Assembly (NCBI GenBank): GCA_902629215.1
Contig: CACOQC010000003.1
Span: forward strand, 1 to 61,645
Direction: 5' to 3'
DNA length: 61,645 nucleotides
DNA from: an uncultured Pelagibacteraceae bacterium
GTDB taxonomy: Bacteria; Pseudomonadota; Alphaproteobacteria; Pelagibacterales; Pelagibacteraceae
The position numbers and the translations under genes are program-made. The notes below the pieces were generated by a model, which was not told the DNA's origin, ran no database searches, and was given only the letters and a program-made list of their open reading frames with translations. Of this stretch, positions 35,134 to 46,112 are shown in pieces. Each line of letters opens with the position of its first letter. The first letter of the stretch is position 1.

Positions 35134-36294
35134 ATGAAATTTAATTGGAATTATCCAACAACAGTTTGGGTTGGTGAAAATAGAATAAAAGATTTAACAA
35201 TTGCATGTATTGATTTGGGGATTAACAGACCTTTATTCATTACCGATAAAGATTTAATTCATCTAAAGTTTATTAAGGAGATCATATCTGAAGTTAAAAA
35301 AAGTTTTAAAGAATTAAAATTTTTTTCAAACTTTTCTGGAAATCCAGTAGGAGAAAATGTTGATGAGGGTGTAAATGAATTTAAAAAAAACAATTGTGAT
35401 GGAATTATTGCAATTGGTGGAGGAAGTGCACTTGATGTTGGAAAGGCTGTTGCATTCATGTCTTGCCAAGATAGACCTATTTGGGACTTTGAAGATGTTG
35501 GAGATTACTGGAAAAGAGCTAATGATAAAAATATTGCACCTATAATTGCTATTCCAACAACAGCTGGAACAGGATCTGAGACAGGTCGAGCATCAGCTAT
35601 TATTAATAAAAACACAGGTATTAAAAAGATTATTTTTCATCCAAAGATATTACCTTCAATTGTAATTTTAGATCCAAAATTAACCATTGAACTTTCTCCA
35701 AGACTAACAGCAGCAACCGGTATGGATGCCTTAGCTCATAATCTAGAGGCATTTTGTGCAACAAATTTTCATCCAATGGCAGATGGTATTGCACTAGAAG
35801 GAATGAAGTTGATTAAGAGTTCACTATTAGTTGCATTTAAAGATGGAGGGAATATTGAGGCAAGACAAAATTTATTAGTAGCTTCATCAATGGGTTCAAC
35901 AGCTTTTCAAAAAGGATTAGGGGCCATTCATTCACTTAGCCATCCAGTAAATGCCCAATATAATATTCATCACGGATTATCAAATGCAATTTTTATGCCG
36001 TATGTTTTAACATTCAATAAAGCTTCTATAGAAAAAAAAATAACTTCAATTTGTGATTACTTAGGTTTAGATAAAAAATTTGATACTTTCTTGTCATGGA
36101 TCTTGGAGTTAAGAAAAGAATTGGCAATCCCTCACAAGCTATCTGATGTTATGGATTGTTCTAAGATCAATTTAGATGAATTATCTTTAATGGCATATGA
36201 GGACCCATCAACAGATGGAAACCCAAGAAAAATTGATAAAGAGGATCTGAAGGTGATGTATGAGCACAGTATTTCTGGAGAGTTATTCAAATGA
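35134..36294 (+). CDS. Iron-containing alcohol dehydrogenase
   Basis: Group III (Fe-dependent) dehydrogenase of 386 aa. The NAD region is AIGGGSALDVGKAVA near 95-109, followed by PTTAGTGSETGRASA near 139. The metal ligands appear in GMDALAHNLEAF (Asp and His), AIHSLSHPVNA and YNIHHGLSN. It starts 7 bp after the GpsA-like gene and overlaps the amidotransferase by 4 bp. SAR11 one-carbon literature describes an iron alcohol dehydrogenase able to oxidise methanol and other short alcohols; this gene next to fhs fits that, from memory. Substrate not proven here. Confidence 0.9.
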   Translation: MKFNWNYPTTVWVGENRIKDLTIACIDLGINRPLFITDKDLIHLKFIKEIISEVKKSFKELKFFSNFSGNPVGENVDEGVNEFKKNNCDGIIAIGGGSALDVGKAVAFMSCQDRPIWDFEDVGDYWKRANDKNIAPIIAIPTTAGTGSETGRASAIINKNTGIKKIIFHPKILPSIVILDPKLTIELSPRLTAATGMDALAHNLEAFCATNFHPMADGIALEGMKLIKSSLLVAFKDGGNIEARQNLLVASSMGSTAFQKGLGAIHSLSHPVNAQYNIHHGLSNAIFMPYVLTFNKASIEKKITSICDYLGLDKKFDTFLSWILELRKELAIPHKLSDVMDCSKINLDELSLMAYEDPSTDGNPRKIDKEDLKVMYEHSISGELFK

Positions 36295-37073
36295 AACATA
36301 TTTTAATTGTTGAGGGAAATTTAAGAGAGGAAAATCAAAATTTTTCAAAAGTTGGAATTCAAACTCATACAGAAAGTTTAAAGGATAGCCTTGCTTATTT
36401 CACTAATGAACTAAAATTTGATGTTGTTAATCCATCATCAGATCAAAATATTCATTCAATATCTGACAAACTTGAAAATTATGATGGTCTAATATGGGGA
36501 GGCAGTAGCTTAAATATTTATAACGATACTCCAGAAATAAGAAAGCAAATTGAATTTATGAAAGATTGTCAAAAAAAAGTAAAAAAAATTTTAGCTATTT
36601 GCTGGGGTATGCAAGTAGCAGTAACTGCTGCTGGGGGTCAGGTTAAAAAAGCAAATAATTCGCATATTGGTATAGCAAATGAAATTGAAGTAAATGAGAA
36701 TGGAATAAGCCACCCTCTTTATGTAAACAAAGATAAAAAATTTAATTCTCCTGCTTTTAATTTTGATGAAGTTGTAAAATTACCAAAAAATGCGATTTGT
36801 TTAGCATCAAATAAGATAAATAAAATACAAAGTCTGTACTTTAAAACGAATGAAACTAAGATTTGGGGACTGCAATATCATCCGGAGATAACTTATGAGA
36901 AAATGATAAGCTTAATTGAATTTAGAAAAGATAAGTTGATTGAAAATAGAAAAGTTTTTAAAGACATAGAAGAAGTTGAGAAACATATTTCATTTATTAA
37001 AAAAGAAATTTTGGTAACTAACAGAGAAAAAAGAATGTTAGAATTAAAAAATTGGCTCAATCAATTAAATTAA
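36291..37073 (+). CDS. Class I glutamine amidotransferase domain protein
   Basis: Stand-alone class I GATase of 260 aa, similar in layout to the glutaminase half of GMP synthase. The nucleophile Cys104 lies in [10 protein letters not shown], and the His-Glu pair of the triad in [11 protein letters not shown] near 190. [15 protein letters not shown] near 70 matches the substrate-channel segment. The last 60 residues are a charged helical extension. It overlaps the iron alcohol dehydrogenase by 4 bp and converges on fhs with a 4-bp overlap. It lacks any synthase partner, so it may hydrolyse a gamma-glutamyl amide rather than glutamine (inference). Confidence 0.8.
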   Translation: MKHILIVEGNLREENQNFSKVGIQTHTESLKDSLAYFTNELKFDVVNPSSDQNIHSISDKLENYDGLIWGGSSLNIYNDTPEIRKQIEFMKDCQKKVKKILAICWGMQVAVTAAGGQVKKANNSHIGIANEIEVNENGISHPLYVNKDKKFNSPAFNFDEVVKLPKNAICLASNKINKIQSLYFKTNETKIWGLQYHPEITYEKMISLIEFRKDKLIENRKVFKDIEEVEKHISFIKKEILVTNREKRMLELKNWLNQLN

Positions 37074-38755
37074 AATAAGCCTTCTATTTCACCCTTATTG
37101 TTTAATTTGATTGAGTCAGCAGCTGGTACTCTTGGTAGACCTGGCATTGTCATTATCTCTCCACAGACAACAACAATAAACTCTGCACCTGATGATAATC
37201 TTACTTCTCTTACTGGTAGTACATGTCCAGTTGGAGCTCCTTTAAGATTAGGATCCGTTGAAAAACTGTACTGAGTTTTAGCAATACATACTGGAAGATT
37301 TCCATAACCTTTTTCCTCAAAATCTTTTAATTGTTGTCTTGTTTTAGTATCAGCAACAACTTCACTGGCATGATAAATTTCTTGTGCAATCTTTTCAATT
37401 TTTTTAAATAGAGGCAATTTATCTTCGTAAAGATATTTAAAAGTATCTTTATTTTCTTCACAAATTTCAACTACATTTTTTGCTAATTCTTTAGCTCCTT
37501 CTCCTCCATTAGACCAATGTGTACACTTTGAGGCTTTCACTCCTTGAGTTTTGCAAAAATCAAGTAAGGCATTCATTTCTTTATCAGTGTCAGTTATAAA
37601 ATGATTTACAGCAATAGTAACAGGTAGACCAAATTTTCTAGTATTATTAATGTGTCTTTCTAAATTAATTAAACCTTTTTTTAATGCATCAACATTTTCT
37701 TTTTTTAAATCATCTTTTGCTACACCGCCATGCATCTTAAGAGCTCTTATCGTTGCAACAATAACTACACAATCTGGTTTAATTCCTGATTTTCTGCATT
37801 TGATATCTAAAAATTTTTCAGCTCCAAGGTCAGCACCAAATCCTGCTTCTGTAACAACATAATCTGATAGTTTAAGACCTGCTTTTGTTGCAATCACAGA
37901 ATTGCATCCATGGGCTATGTTTGCAAATGGTCCACCGTGAATGATTGCTGGATTGTTTTCTAATGTTTGAGTAACGTTTGGTCTGATTGCTTCTTTTAAA
38001 AGAACTGTCATTGGACCTTGTGCGTTTAAGTCTTTTGCATAAATTGCTTTTTTGTCTCTTGTGTATGCAATCGTAATATTGCCAATTCTTTTTTCTAAAT
38101 CATTTAAATCTGTAGCAAGGCAAAATATAGCCATGATTTCTGAAGCTACCGTTATATCAAAGCCATCCTGTCTCGGATAGCCGTTAGCAACACCACCTAA
38201 GTCAACTACAATAGATCTTAAAGATCTATCATTCATATCCATAACTCTTTTCCAAACTACTCTTCTAACATCTATATTAAGTTTATTCCCCCAATAAATA
38301 TGATTATCAATTAATGCTGAAAGTAAATTATGCGCCGATGTTATTGCATGAAAGTCACCAGTGAAATGTAAATTAATTTGCTCCATAGGAACAACTTGAG
38401 CATAACCTCCACCAGCTGCACCACCTTTCATTCCAAAAGAAGGACCTAAACTAGGTTCTCTCAAACAAACAATGGATTTTTTTCCAATTTTATTTAACCC
38501 ATCATTTAGTCCAACTGATGTTGTTGTTTTTCCCTCACCTGCTGGAGTTGGTGTTATTGCTGTTACCAAAATTAGCTTTCCATCTTTTTTACTTTTTATT
38601 CCATCTAAATATTCTAAGTTTATTTTTGCTATATGACGTCCCATTGGGCTAAATGCAGAACTTTCATCTGGGACATTAATCTTAGCTAAAATGTCTTTGA
38701 TTGGTTGCATTTTAGCATTTCTTGCTATTTGGATGTCTGATTTAACTTCGCTCAT
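37070..38755 (-). CDS. fhs: Formate-tetrahydrofolate ligase
   Basis: Interconverts formate, ATP and THF with 10-formyl-THF. At 561 aa it is the normal bacterial length. The P-loop is [16 protein letters not shown] near residue 69-84. Other conserved blocks are [19 protein letters not shown] near 98, HFTGDFHAI near 130, and [13 protein letters not shown] near 280. In SAR11 it can run in the ATP-forming direction on formyl-THF derived from demethylation. It is divergent from the soxBDAG-type operon across 128 bp, an arrangement that links methyl-group oxidation to formate release. Confidence 0.96.
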   Translation of the reverse strand: MSEVKSDIQIARNAKMQPIKDILAKINVPDESSAFSPMGRHIAKINLEYLDGIKSKKDGKLILVTAITPTPAGEGKTTTSVGLNDGLNKIGKKSIVCLREPSLGPSFGMKGGAAGGGYAQVVPMEQINLHFTGDFHAITSAHNLLSALIDNHIYWGNKLNIDVRRVVWKRVMDMNDRSLRSIVVDLGGVANGYPRQDGFDITVASEIMAIFCLATDLNDLEKRIGNITIAYTRDKKAIYAKDLNAQGPMTVLLKEAIRPNVTQTLENNPAIIHGGPFANIAHGCNSVIATKAGLKLSDYVVTEAGFGADLGAEKFLDIKCRKSGIKPDCVVIVATIRALKMHGGVAKDDLKKENVDALKKGLINLERHINNTRKFGLPVTIAVNHFITDTDKEMNALLDFCKTQGVKASKCTHWSNGGEGAKELAKNVVEICEENKDTFKYLYEDKLPLFKKIEKIAQEIYHASEVVADTKTRQQLKDFEEKGYGNLPVCIAKTQYSFSTDPNLKGAPTGHVLPVREVRLSSGAEFIVVVCGEIMTMPGLPRVPAADSIKLNNKGEIEGLF

Positions 38756-38883
38756 TAAAAGTCCTAAAAAAATATAAAAAAAGTTGGTCGATTAGTATCT
38801 CTTTTTCAGAGGTTTGGAAATATCTAAAAATTATATATAAAAAAAATATGAACTATTTATATTCATTATTATAAAATTCTCAC

Positions 38884-40140
38884 ATGCAAAAATATTCAAT
38901 ATTTAACCTGATTAAAAACGCCTTTTCTAATCATGAAAAATGGGATTTAGCTTGGAAAGACCCATCTCCTAAAAAAGAGTATGATGTAGTTATAATCGGT
39001 GGCGGAGGTCATGGTTTAGCAACAGCCTATTATTTGGCTAAAGAACATAAGATTACAAATGTTGCAATTATTGAAAAAGGATGGATCGGTGGAGGTAATA
39101 TTGGAAGAAATACAACAATCATTAGATCAAACTTTATGTACGATGATAACGCAAGATTTAATGAATTTGGAATGAATTTATGGCGAAACATGAGTCAGGA
39201 GCTAAATTTTAATGTCATGTTTTCTCCAAGAGGAATAATTAATTTAGCTCACTCAGATGCACAAATGAATGCCTATGCTCGTAGAGGTAATTCAATGAGA
39301 TTAAATGGAATAGATGCAGTTTTGTTAAACAGAGAAGAAGTCAAAAAAATTATTCCAATGGCGGATTTTTCAGAGGATGTTAGATATCCAATTTTTGGTG
39401 GTTTAGCTCAACCAAGTGCGGGCACGGCAAGACATGATGCAGTCGCATGGGGTTACGCACGTCAAGCTGATTCAATGGGAGTTGATATAATTCAAAACTG
39501 TGAAGTAACTGGGTTTGATGTTTCTGGTGGAAAGATTCAAGGGGTGAGAACTTCGAGAGGAGACATTAAAACAAAAAAAATTGGTCTTTGTGTTGCTGGA
39601 AGCACAAATGTTTTAGCAGACAAATTAAATATTACATTACCAATTGAGACTCATCTTTTACAAGCTTGTGTCTCAGAACCAGTCAAACCTGTTTTAGATG
39701 GAGTAGTTACGTTTGGTGCAGGACATTTTTATATTAGTCAATCAGATAAAGGAGAGATGGTAATGGGAGGTGATTTGGATGGATATAATAGTTATGCACA
39801 AAAAGGTAATTTACCGACTATTCAACATGTATTAACTGGTGGTATCGCCCTATTTCCTTTTTTAAGTAGATTAAAGATGCTTAGAACTTGGGGAGGTATA
39901 ATGGATATGTCAATGGATGGATCTCCAATAATTGATAAGACACATATTGACGGATTATATTTAAATTGTGGTTGGTGTTATGGAGGTTTTAAATCTGTCC
40001 CATCTTCAGGATGGACTTTTGCCCATACAATTGCTCAAGATAGAGTTCACGAATTAAATGAAGGTTTTAGTTTAAATAGATTTTCAAAAGGATATTTGTT
40101 AGACGAAAAAGGCCTGGGAACAAAAACTTGGATTTCATAA
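38884..40140 (+). CDS. soxB: Sarcosine oxidase/N-methylglutamate dehydrogenase beta subunit
   Basis: Flavoprotein subunit of 418 aa in the heterotetrameric amine oxidase family. The FAD motif GGGGHGLATAYYLA is at residues 39-52, followed by EKGWIGGGNIGRNTTIIRS. His184 in TARHDAVAWG aligns with the covalent-FMN histidine of the family as I recall it. SoxB and MgdA are close homologues, so the substrate may be sarcosine or N-methylglutamate. It is the first gene of four, directly followed by soxD. The ATG at 38884 follows an AT-rich, TATAAT-like leader. Confidence 0.9.
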   Translation: MQKYSIFNLIKNAFSNHEKWDLAWKDPSPKKEYDVVIIGGGGHGLATAYYLAKEHKITNVAIIEKGWIGGGNIGRNTTIIRSNFMYDDNARFNEFGMNLWRNMSQELNFNVMFSPRGIINLAHSDAQMNAYARRGNSMRLNGIDAVLLNREEVKKIIPMADFSEDVRYPIFGGLAQPSAGTARHDAVAWGYARQADSMGVDIIQNCEVTGFDVSGGKIQGVRTSRGDIKTKKIGLCVAGSTNVLADKLNITLPIETHLLQACVSEPVKPVLDGVVTFGAGHFYISQSDKGEMVMGGDLDGYNSYAQKGNLPTIQHVLTGGIALFPFLSRLKMLRTWGGIMDMSMDGSPIIDKTHIDGLYLNCGWCYGGFKSVPSSGWTFAHTIAQDRVHELNEGFSLNRFSKGYLLDEKGLGTKTWIS

Positions 40141-40410
40141 ATGCTATATATTAAATGTCCATTCTGTGGATATAGATCACAAAAAGAATTTGCTTATGGT
40201 GGAGATGGAACAGTAAAAAGACCAGAGTTAAATCAAGATATATCTGATGAAAAATGGAATGAGTTTGTTTATTTAAGAAAAAGTCCTAGAGGAAAGCATG
40301 TAGAGTTATGGCATCATGTAGCTGGCTGCAGACAATGGTTTAAGGTTCAAAGAGATACCGTTACTCATGAAATTTTTCAAACTACAAAAATGAATGAAGA
40401 AATAAAATGA
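40141..40410 (+). CDS. soxD: Sarcosine oxidase delta subunit (zinc-binding)
   Basis: Small subunit of 89 aa that binds a structural zinc. The N-terminal IKCPFCGYR gives Cys6 and Cys9, and the later VELWHHVAGCRQWF supplies His and Cys ligands. DxxDxxWxxFxYLRxxPRG-type residues (EKWNEFVYLRKSPRG) are typical of SoxD. The gene has no spacer on its left side and a 4-bp overlap with soxA, so it is translationally coupled to both neighbours. Confidence 0.92.
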   Translation: MLYIKCPFCGYRSQKEFAYGGDGTVKRPELNQDISDEKWNEFVYLRKSPRGKHVELWHHVAGCRQWFKVQRDTVTHEIFQTTKMNEEIK

Positions 40411-43403
40411 GTCAATCACATCGTATTATTAATGAGGGTTTATTAAATAGAAATAAAGAAATATCTTTTAAGTTTAATGGTAAAAAGTACACTGGATATG
40501 AAGGTGATACATTAGCCTCAGCTTTACTTGCAAATGGTGTTCATTTAGTAGGAAGAAGTTTTAAATATCATAGACCAAGAGGTTTTTTTGGTGCTGGTGT
40601 TGATGAGCCTAATGCAAAATTACAGATTCAATTAAATGGTCATTCTGAACCTAATGTTAATGCTACAGAATTTGAGTTAGTTGAGGGTATAGAGGCAAAA
40701 AGTCAAAATTGTTGGCCTTCAGTAGAATTCGATGTAGGAGCTATAAACAATTTTTTAAATAAATTTTTTCCAGCTGGTTTTTATTACAAAACTTTTATGT
40801 GGCCAAAAAGTTTTTGGTATAAAATTTATGAGCCATTTATTAGAAAAGCAGCTGGTCTTGGTGTTGCTTCAACAGAGAAAGATAAAGAAAGATATGAACA
40901 TAAATATGAATATTGCGACTTATTAGTTGCTGGATCTGGTCCTGCTGGTTTATCTAGTGCATATGCAGCAGCAAAAAATGGTGCAAAGGTTATTCTTGCT
41001 GAAGATAAACCAAGATTTGGTGGTTCTTTATTAACCGATGAGGTAACCATCGATAATTTATCAGGTAAAGCTTGGACAGATAAAATTATTACTGAGTTAA
41101 AAGAGATGCCAAATGTCATAGTTAAAAATAGATCGCAAGTGTTTGGCTATTATGATCACAACATGACAGTTATGTTTGAAAGAACAGGTGATCATTTAGA
41201 AAATAAACCTAAATACACTCCAAGACAGAGATTGTGGTATATCAGAGCTAAAGAGGTTTTATTGTCTACAGGTTCAATAGAAAGACCTATAGTTTTTGGA
41301 AACAATGATACGCCTGGAATATTTTTGTCTGCTGCTGCTAAAGAATATATAAAAGTCTATGGAGTATTAGTCGGTAAGAAGCCTTTAATATTTACAAATA
41401 ATGATAGTGCATATGAAACAGCTTTAGAATTTAAAAAACAAGGGATAGATCCAATTATTTTAGACACAAGAGAAGAGCATTCATCTGAATTAATAGATGC
41501 AGCTAAGAGTCAAAATATACAAATAAAATTTTCTCATGCGGTAATAACAGCAAATGGGTATAGAAAAGTTAAATCAGCACTAATTGGTAGATTGAATAAA
41601 GAAAAAACAGAATTTGAAAATTCTGAAACTGTTGAGTGTGACTGCATTTGTGTTTCTGGTTTTTGGACACCAACGGTTCATTTAGCGTCACAATCTGGAA
41701 ATAAACTTAAGTTTGATGATCGAATAGATGCTTTTGTACCCAACAAATCAAAGCAAAATGAAACATCTGTTGGAGCCTCTAAAGGTACTTTTACGTTAAA
41801 AGAAACTTTAAATGACGGATTTAGATCAGGATTTGATCTTTCAAAAAAGATTACAAATAATAATAACTCTAGCTCTATACCAAATTCAAATGAAACTAAA
41901 AAAAATCCACATGATAAATTTTGGTGTTCACCTTTACCTAAAAATAAAAATTTTAAGCGATTTGTAGATTTTCAAAATGATGTAGCTGTATCAGATATTG
42001 AAGTTGCATTACGCGAGGGTTACAGATCAATAGAACATGTTAAAAGATATACAACATTAGGTATGGCAACTGATCAAGGTCGTACCAGTAATCTTAATGG
42101 ACTTCAGTTAGTTGCAAATGTTGAAAAAAAGATAGTTCCACAAGTTGGTCATACAACTTTCAGACCACCATTTACTCCAATTACAATTGGTACAATTGTT
42201 GGAAGAGAAGTTGATATGGAATATATGCCAACAAGAAAAACTCCAATGCATACATGGCATGAAAAAAATAATGCTGTTTTTGTCGATGCAGGTGCTTGGA
42301 AAAGACCAAGGTATTACAAACAAGGAAATGAAAATTTGTTTGAAGCTTCAAAAAGAGAAGCAAGAAATGTTAGAGAGCATGTTGGTATCTGTGATGTAAC
42401 AACACTTGGAAAAATAGATATAAAAGGACCCGATGCAGCAGAATTTTTAAATAGGGTTTACACAAATGCATGGTTAAAACTTCCTGTTGGTAAAGCGAGG
42501 TATGGAGTTATGCTGAGAGAAGATGGAATAGTGATGGATGATGGAACAACCACTAGAATTTCAGAAAATCATTATCATATGACTACTACAACTGCACAAG
42601 CAGCAAATGTCTTGTCTCATCTAGAATATTATCTTCAAGTTGTATGGCCTGAACTGAAAGTTAATGTTTTATCAACAACAGAACAATGGGCAGGAGCTGC
42701 GCTAGCTGGACCAAAGTCTAGAGATGTATTGGCAAAGTTATTTCCTGATTTAGATGTAAGTAATGAGGCTCTTCCATTTATGGGTTATATAGAAGGGAAT
42801 TTATTTGGAGTAAAAGCAAAAATATTTAGAATTTCGTTTTCTGGAGAATTGGCTTATGAAATAAATGTTGAATCGGGTTATGGTCTATTCATGTGGGAAA
42901 AAATGATGGAAATTGGAAAAGAATTTAAAATTCAACCATATGGAACCGAAGCATTATCAACTTTAAGAATAGAGATGGGTCATGTTGCTGGCCCTGAATT
43001 AGATGGAAGAACCATTCCTTATGATGTTTCTTTAGAAGGATTAGTGTCTAAGAAAAAAGATTTTATTGGCAAAAGATCTTTACAAAAAGAAGCTTTTAAT
43101 AATTCTGATAGACAAAAAATTGTTGGCTTGGTTCCTACGGATAAAAAAACTAGTATTCCTGAAGGATCACATCTTGTGGTAGATAAAAATGCCAAATTAC
43201 CAAATCCAAAATTAGGACACGTTTCTTCATCTTGTTGGAGTGTAGAAAATAATAATCCATTCTCTTTAGCAATTGTAAAGGATGGAAAAAATATGATTGG
43301 TAAAAAATTATTTGCTGTATCACCTTTAAAAAATACTTCGATAGAGGTGGAAGTAATTTCATCTCATTATGTTGATCATGAAGGAAAGAGAGTACGATCA
43401 TGA
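40407..43403 (+). CDS. soxA: Sarcosine oxidase/N-methylglutamate dehydrogenase alpha subunit
   Basis: Large subunit of 998 aa. The N-terminal domain ([20 protein letters not shown], residues 34-53) is the ferredoxin-like part. The NAD/FAD domain contains [19 protein letters not shown] near 172. The C-terminal third is a GcvT-like folate-binding domain ([16 protein letters not shown] near 675, [17 protein letters not shown] near 810), where the formaldehyde product is captured as 5,10-methylene-THF. It overlaps soxD by 4 bp and soxG by 4 bp. NMG dehydrogenase MgdC has the same layout, so both names fit. Confidence 0.92.
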   Translation: MSQSHRIINEGLLNRNKEISFKFNGKKYTGYEGDTLASALLANGVHLVGRSFKYHRPRGFFGAGVDEPNAKLQIQLNGHSEPNVNATEFELVEGIEAKSQNCWPSVEFDVGAINNFLNKFFPAGFYYKTFMWPKSFWYKIYEPFIRKAAGLGVASTEKDKERYEHKYEYCDLLVAGSGPAGLSSAYAAAKNGAKVILAEDKPRFGGSLLTDEVTIDNLSGKAWTDKIITELKEMPNVIVKNRSQVFGYYDHNMTVMFERTGDHLENKPKYTPRQRLWYIRAKEVLLSTGSIERPIVFGNNDTPGIFLSAAAKEYIKVYGVLVGKKPLIFTNNDSAYETALEFKKQGIDPIILDTREEHSSELIDAAKSQNIQIKFSHAVITANGYRKVKSALIGRLNKEKTEFENSETVECDCICVSGFWTPTVHLASQSGNKLKFDDRIDAFVPNKSKQNETSVGASKGTFTLKETLNDGFRSGFDLSKKITNNNNSSSIPNSNETKKNPHDKFWCSPLPKNKNFKRFVDFQNDVAVSDIEVALREGYRSIEHVKRYTTLGMATDQGRTSNLNGLQLVANVEKKIVPQVGHTTFRPPFTPITIGTIVGREVDMEYMPTRKTPMHTWHEKNNAVFVDAGAWKRPRYYKQGNENLFEASKREARNVREHVGICDVTTLGKIDIKGPDAAEFLNRVYTNAWLKLPVGKARYGVMLREDGIVMDDGTTTRISENHYHMTTTTAQAANVLSHLEYYLQVVWPELKVNVLSTTEQWAGAALAGPKSRDVLAKLFPDLDVSNEALPFMGYIEGNLFGVKAKIFRISFSGELAYEINVESGYGLFMWEKMMEIGKEFKIQPYGTEALSTLRIEMGHVAGPELDGRTIPYDVSLEGLVSKKKDFIGKRSLQKEAFNNSDRQKIVGLVPTDKKTSIPEGSHLVVDKNAKLPNPKLGHVSSSCWSVENNNPFSLAIVKDGKNMIGKKLFAVSPLKNTSIEVEVISSHYVDHEGKRVRS

Positions 43404-43984
43404 CACAAATTTCACCACTAAATTTTGTTCATAAAGTTGGAAAATTTGGTGATCATGAGGGAAAAAATAAAAATGATTTATTAAAAGTTTCAGAGGTAAA
43501 TGGATTATTAATATTTCAAATTGCACAATATAAAAATTCTAGTTTTGATATTTCAAAGATTAAATTAGATGGTTTGAGTCTTCCATCTTCATTAAATTCG
43601 ACTTCAAACTTGAATACTAGAATATTATGGTTCGGTCCTAATTGTTGGTTAGTTTTTTCATCTGATTTAGATCTTATTGAAAAAGAAAAAAATCAGTTTA
43701 GTGAGACAGTTTTTGCAATTACTGATATTTCACATTCGAGAACAATAATCGAATTAGAAGGAAGTTTAGTAAACGAAGTACTTAAAAAAGGATGTCCATT
43801 AGATATTAGCTCTTTAAAAGCGGGAGATTGCGCAAATTCAGTTTATAATGGAGTGACTATAACAATTGATTTTATTTCAGAAAATCCAAAGAAAGTTAGA
43901 ATATTAGGCTTAAGAAGTTTTGGAGAGTCTTTGCATCATTCTATAACTGATGCTTGTTTAGAATTTGGATATAAAGCTATTTAA
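43400..43984 (+). CDS. soxG: Sarcosine oxidase gamma subunit
   Basis: A 194 aa accessory subunit with a degenerate GcvT-like fold. Family features include [11 protein letters not shown] near 75, [29 protein letters not shown] (cited by its start [10 protein letters not shown]) near 112, and a C-terminal [16 protein letters not shown] segment. It completes the B-D-A-G order typical of heterotetrameric sarcosine oxidase operons. The stop is 1 bp from the convergent EamA transporter. Confidence 0.87.
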   Translation: MTQISPLNFVHKVGKFGDHEGKNKNDLLKVSEVNGLLIFQIAQYKNSSFDISKIKLDGLSLPSSLNSTSNLNTRILWFGPNCWLVFSSDLDLIEKEKNQFSETVFAITDISHSRTIIELEGSLVNEVLKKGCPLDISSLKAGDCANSVYNGVTITIDFISENPKKVRILGLRSFGESLHHSITDACLEFGYKAI

Positions 43985-43985
43985 A

Positions 43986-44834
43986 TTATTTTCTTGTTGC
44001 AATGTAAACTCCAATAGTTGCTATAAAAAAACCTATTAGGTCAATATAAGTCAATATCTCACCAAGAAAAAACCACCCCATAAATGCAGAAACTGCTGGA
44101 ATTAAAAAAAATATTGAGACAGTTTTATTTGCTGAATTTTTTTTTATTAAATACATCAGTATAGTAAAAGCACCAAATGAAACTAAAAATATTTGATGAC
44201 TCATTGCTATAAAAAAAGTCGTAGTAAAATCAATATATGGTTTTACAAAAAAAATAATTATTAAAGTGTGAAATAAACATCCACCAATTGCTTGGTAAAA
44301 ATTACTAACAGATAAAGGAAGGTTATTACTTATTTTTTTTTGCCAAATTGTAGATGATGTTATGGCTATTAAAGCAATTATAGTAGCTGTTAAACCTAAT
44401 ATAGGTATATCGACGCCTAAATCTAAACCTAAAACTAAAATAGCACCTACTAGACCAAGAATTCCACCAAACCACTGTTTTATTGTAATCTTTTCATTCA
44501 AAATAGGACCACTTAATATATTTGTAAAAATCGGTTGCAGAGTTACGATCAAAGCCGCTATTCCAGCTGGCATCCCGATTGATATTGAATAAAACACTCC
44601 TCCTAAATAAAATCCATGGAAAAGCACTCCACTAAAGACAGACTCAATAAGATTGTTCTTTTTTATTATTATTGAATTTTTTGAATAAAGAGAAAATAAA
44701 TAAAATCCAACAGCTACAAAAAAAAATCTAAATGCTAATGCAGCAAATGGATTGCTATTATCTACAATAGGTTTTGTAGTAATAAAAGCAGAGGACCATA
44801 ACAAAACAAATATTAATGGGTATATTCTAATCAT
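43986..44834 (-). CDS. EamA/DMT-family membrane transporter
   Basis: A 282 aa integral membrane protein with about ten helices arranged as two EamA repeats. The first has FVLLWSSAFITTKPIV and IVTLQPIFTNIL; the second has GGCLFHTLIIIFFVKPY and IPAVSAFMGWFFLGE, which ends in the family's characteristic late Phe-Leu-Gly-Glu. Such carriers export or import metabolites, often amino acids. Its position after soxG is convergent, so cotranscription is not implied. Substrate unknown. Confidence 0.87.
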   Translation of the reverse strand: MIRIYPLIFVLLWSSAFITTKPIVDNSNPFAALAFRFFFVAVGFYLFSLYSKNSIIIKKNNLIESVFSGVLFHGFYLGGVFYSISIGMPAGIAALIVTLQPIFTNILSGPILNEKITIKQWFGGILGLVGAILVLGLDLGVDIPILGLTATIIALIAITSSTIWQKKISNNLPLSVSNFYQAIGGCLFHTLIIIFFVKPYIDFTTTFFIAMSHQIFLVSFGAFTILMYLIKKNSANKTVSIFFLIPAVSAFMGWFFLGEILTYIDLIGFFIATIGVYIATRK

Positions 44835-44896
44835 TTAAGGTTTATAAAATATAGTAACAAGTAAAGTAAAGAAAACCAACACTACATTAAAAAACT

Positions 44897-45337
44897 CTAA
44901 TCAATAATATTTAATTTAATTAAACTGCTCTGTTTAGTTTCCTTGCACCACAATTCATAGCTCTCACACATTCTCCAAAGATGATCAAATGCTCTTTGAG
45001 AAATTTCTAAAGGAAAATGACTTTTTGTATAGTATAAATCAGGAAATTGAATTAATTGTTTCATAGTCACATCTTTTTGTATATTTAATAATCGAATAGT
45101 TTCATTAGGTATTTTTTTTTTTGTTTTTTTATCTATATAATTGTTTTGCTCTAACTCTCTTAACCATTCATCATGAAATTTACCACTGCTTATATGACTA
45201 TAAATATCTGACCCAATAAATGCGTCTATAGCATCTATATTTGATAATTCGGAATTTTTATTCTTTATATTTACAATATTTTGGTAAATTACTTCAGCAA
45301 CGAATAAAACATACGGACGATCTTTAGATTTTTTCAT
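44897..45337 (-). CDS. Unrecognised protein paired with the racemase (146 aa)
   Basis: A soluble, charged 146 aa protein, predicted mostly helical. Segments such as FVAEVIYQNIVNIKNKN and AFDHLWRMCESYELWCKE show Trp and Cys at potentially structural positions. No signal peptide and no recognised motif. It begins 6 bp after the stop of the aspartate/glutamate racemase-like gene, so it is almost certainly in the same transcript. Role unknown; the pairing is the main clue. Confidence 0.7.
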   Translation of the reverse strand: MKKSKDRPYVLFVAEVIYQNIVNIKNKNSELSNIDAIDAFIGSDIYSHISSGKFHDEWLRELEQNNYIDKKTKKKIPNETIRLLNIQKDVTMKQLIQFPDLYYTKSHFPLEISQRAFDHLWRMCESYELWCKETKQSSLIKLNIID

Positions 45338-45343
45338 TTAATC

Positions 45344-46084
45344 TCAATATTTTTTTACTGCAGCATTAGCTAGAATTAAATTTGGATCTAAAAAAATTTT
45401 TGATGATTTTACAGTTTTAATAGATTTAAAAGCAAAAATAGCAATCGGCAACTCAGTACAACCTAAAATAATTTTTTTACATTTTTTTTTAATTAGATAG
45501 TTGATTGCAGGTTGAATAACTTTAGCAGCTCTTTTTACATTACCCATTTTTACATCTTTAATGGCCTTATTAACACTTTGTTTTTGAAGTTTTGTATTTG
45601 GAAAAAATAATTCATAATTTTTTTTAAAAATTTTATCGTAGACTTTAGTTTTCAAAGTACCTTCAGTTGCCAATAGACCTATTTTAGAATTTTTTTTACA
45701 TTTTTTTTTAGTATGATTAAATACCTCTTTTGGCATATTAATAATTGGTATTTTTATTTTTTTTTGGAGATCTTCATACCAGTAGTGAGCAGTATTACAT
45801 GGTATTACTATGAATTTACATTTTGCTTTTTCTAATTTCTTACATCCATAAATTAAACTTTTTAAAACCTTTTCATATTTTTTTTTTGATGAAATATTTT
45901 CAAATCTATTTGATATGGTTCCTGTTGATTTTCCAATCGACTCCGGTCTTCCTGGAATATCAGATTTATTGTATAGAAAAAACAATGGATAATCTTGATC
46001 AATTTTTCCTCTATACTGAATTGCCAATTTGTTACAGAAATCTAGTCCTGCTTGAGTGCCCATTCCTCCAAGAATACCAATCAT
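45344..46084 (-). CDS. Aspartate/glutamate racemase family protein
   Basis: Cofactor-independent racemase fold of 246 aa. It starts MIGILGGMGTQAGLDF, the family N-terminus. The two catalytic cysteines are in IPCNTAHYWY (about residue 97) and ILGCTELPIAIF (about 209). A phosphate/carboxylate-binding GLLATEGTLKTKVY block lies near 135. It would interconvert L- and D-aspartate or -glutamate. It overlaps no neighbour on its 5' side and is followed at 6 bp by the unknown 146 aa gene. Confidence 0.9.
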   Translation of the reverse strand: MIGILGGMGTQAGLDFCNKLAIQYRGKIDQDYPLFFLYNKSDIPGRPESIGKSTGTISNRFENISSKKKYEKVLKSLIYGCKKLEKAKCKFIVIPCNTAHYWYEDLQKKIKIPIINMPKEVFNHTKKKCKKNSKIGLLATEGTLKTKVYDKIFKKNYELFFPNTKLQKQSVNKAIKDVKMGNVKRAAKVIQPAINYLIKKKCKKIILGCTELPIAIFAFKSIKTVKSSKIFLDPNLILANAAVKKY

Positions 46085-46112
46085 AATTAAATTATTATTT
46101 TTTTAGAATAAA

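Noticed and set aside
38756-38883. A folate or SAM riboswitch between fhs and soxB
   Set aside because: The spacer is almost pure AT with only a short hairpin (CTCTTTTTCAGAG). I see no known aptamer pattern.
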